This document shows, one piece after another, positions 5,151 to 5,301 of a stretch of 5,301 bases of DNA. The stretch lies in contig JAGLOH010000169.1 in the NCBI GenBank assembly GCA_023139025.1, positions 1 to 5,301 on the forward strand, in the 5' to 3' direction. The position numbers and the translations under genes were made by a program. Below the pieces are notes generated by a model that saw only the letters and a list, made by a program, of their open reading frames with translations, was not told where the DNA came from and made no database searches. The stretch's first letter is position 1, and every line of letters starts with the position of its first letter. The DNA comes from Candidatus Heimdallarchaeota archaeon (GTDB taxonomy: Archaea > Asgardarchaeota > Heimdallarchaeia > Heimdallarchaeales > Heimdallarchaeaceae).

Positions 5151-5301
5151 ATTACATTTCAAACTAGGAATAAGCGGTAATTCTATTTCAAAACCAACTA
5201 CAGGCACCCAAATCTGATTATTTTCAAGTATACTTGGATGAATTTCTCCTATAATTCCACATTTTTTGTTCTCTATTAGTATCAACCCACATCTTCCTTC
5301 A
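5133..5301 (-). CDS. pheT: Phenylalanyl-tRNA synthetase beta subunit, C-terminal fragment (cut by window edge)
   Basis: The minus-strand frame is open from the right edge to a TAA at 5133-5135, giving the last 55 residues. GRCGLILIENKKCGIIGEIH followed by PSILENN, then VPVVGFEIEL, matches the conserved end of the archaeal/eukaryotic PheT B-domain region, where the family usually reads as G-x-I-G-E-I-H-P-E-V-L-E-N-F followed by P-V-x-x-F-E-I/L-D-L. PheT pairs with PheS in the cytosolic enzyme that charges tRNA-Phe. The end LPLIPSLKCN and a short polar tail are ordinary. The gene runs convergently into the kinase gene, and only 9 nt separate the two stops. Confidence 0.88.
   Translation of the reverse strand, partial: EGRCGLILIENKKCGIIGEIHPSILENNQIWVPVVGFEIELPLIPSLKCNVKSTD

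Overview
The window looks like chromosomal DNA from an AT-rich archaeon (GC about one third, judged by eye). The evidence is an unfused archaeal/eukaryotic-type Kae1, two archaeal 2-phosphoglycerate-kinase-type proteins with ATP-cone domains, an archaeal-type PheT C-terminus, and GTGAT ribosome-binding motifs that match the 3' end of archaeal 16S rRNA. The small zinc-finger membrane proteins would fit an Asgard-like or other uncultured lineage, but the window does not settle the phylum.

Layout: (1) 1-1798, minus strand: kae1 followed 11 nt later by a radical SAM protein with a B12-binding-like N-terminal domain (MJ1487-like), cut by the left edge; probably one operon. (2) 1883-2818, plus strand: a multi-pass membrane protein with a C-terminal zinc ribbon and an acidic tail, divergent from kae1. 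(3) 2838-3116, minus strand: a 92-residue B-box-like zinc-finger protein with one C-terminal membrane segment, tail-to-tail with the previous gene. (4) 3221-5123: two divergent paralogous P-loop kinases of the 2-phosphoglycerate kinase family. The plus-strand copy looks intact. The minus-strand copy keeps the P-loop but has lost a conserved Asp and the arginines of the lid. An 18-bp perfect palindrome lies in the 91-bp region between them. (5) 5133-5301, minus strand: the last 55 codons of pheT, convergent with the intact kinase; a 9-bp perfect hairpin spans the junction and can serve as a two-way terminator.

Functionally, kae1 and pheT belong to core translation (tRNA t6A modification and tRNA-Phe charging). 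The kinase pair points to 2,3-bisphosphoglycerate / cyclic 2,3-diphosphoglycerate metabolism or an unknown derivative. The two zinc-finger membrane proteins have no function I can name. No mobile elements, CRISPR arrays, rRNAs or tRNAs were seen. There is no gene-free stretch over 300 bases; the longest, 3117-3220, holds two small inverted repeats and a ribosome-binding motif. The most interesting element is the divergent intact/degenerate kinase pair with its palindromic control region.
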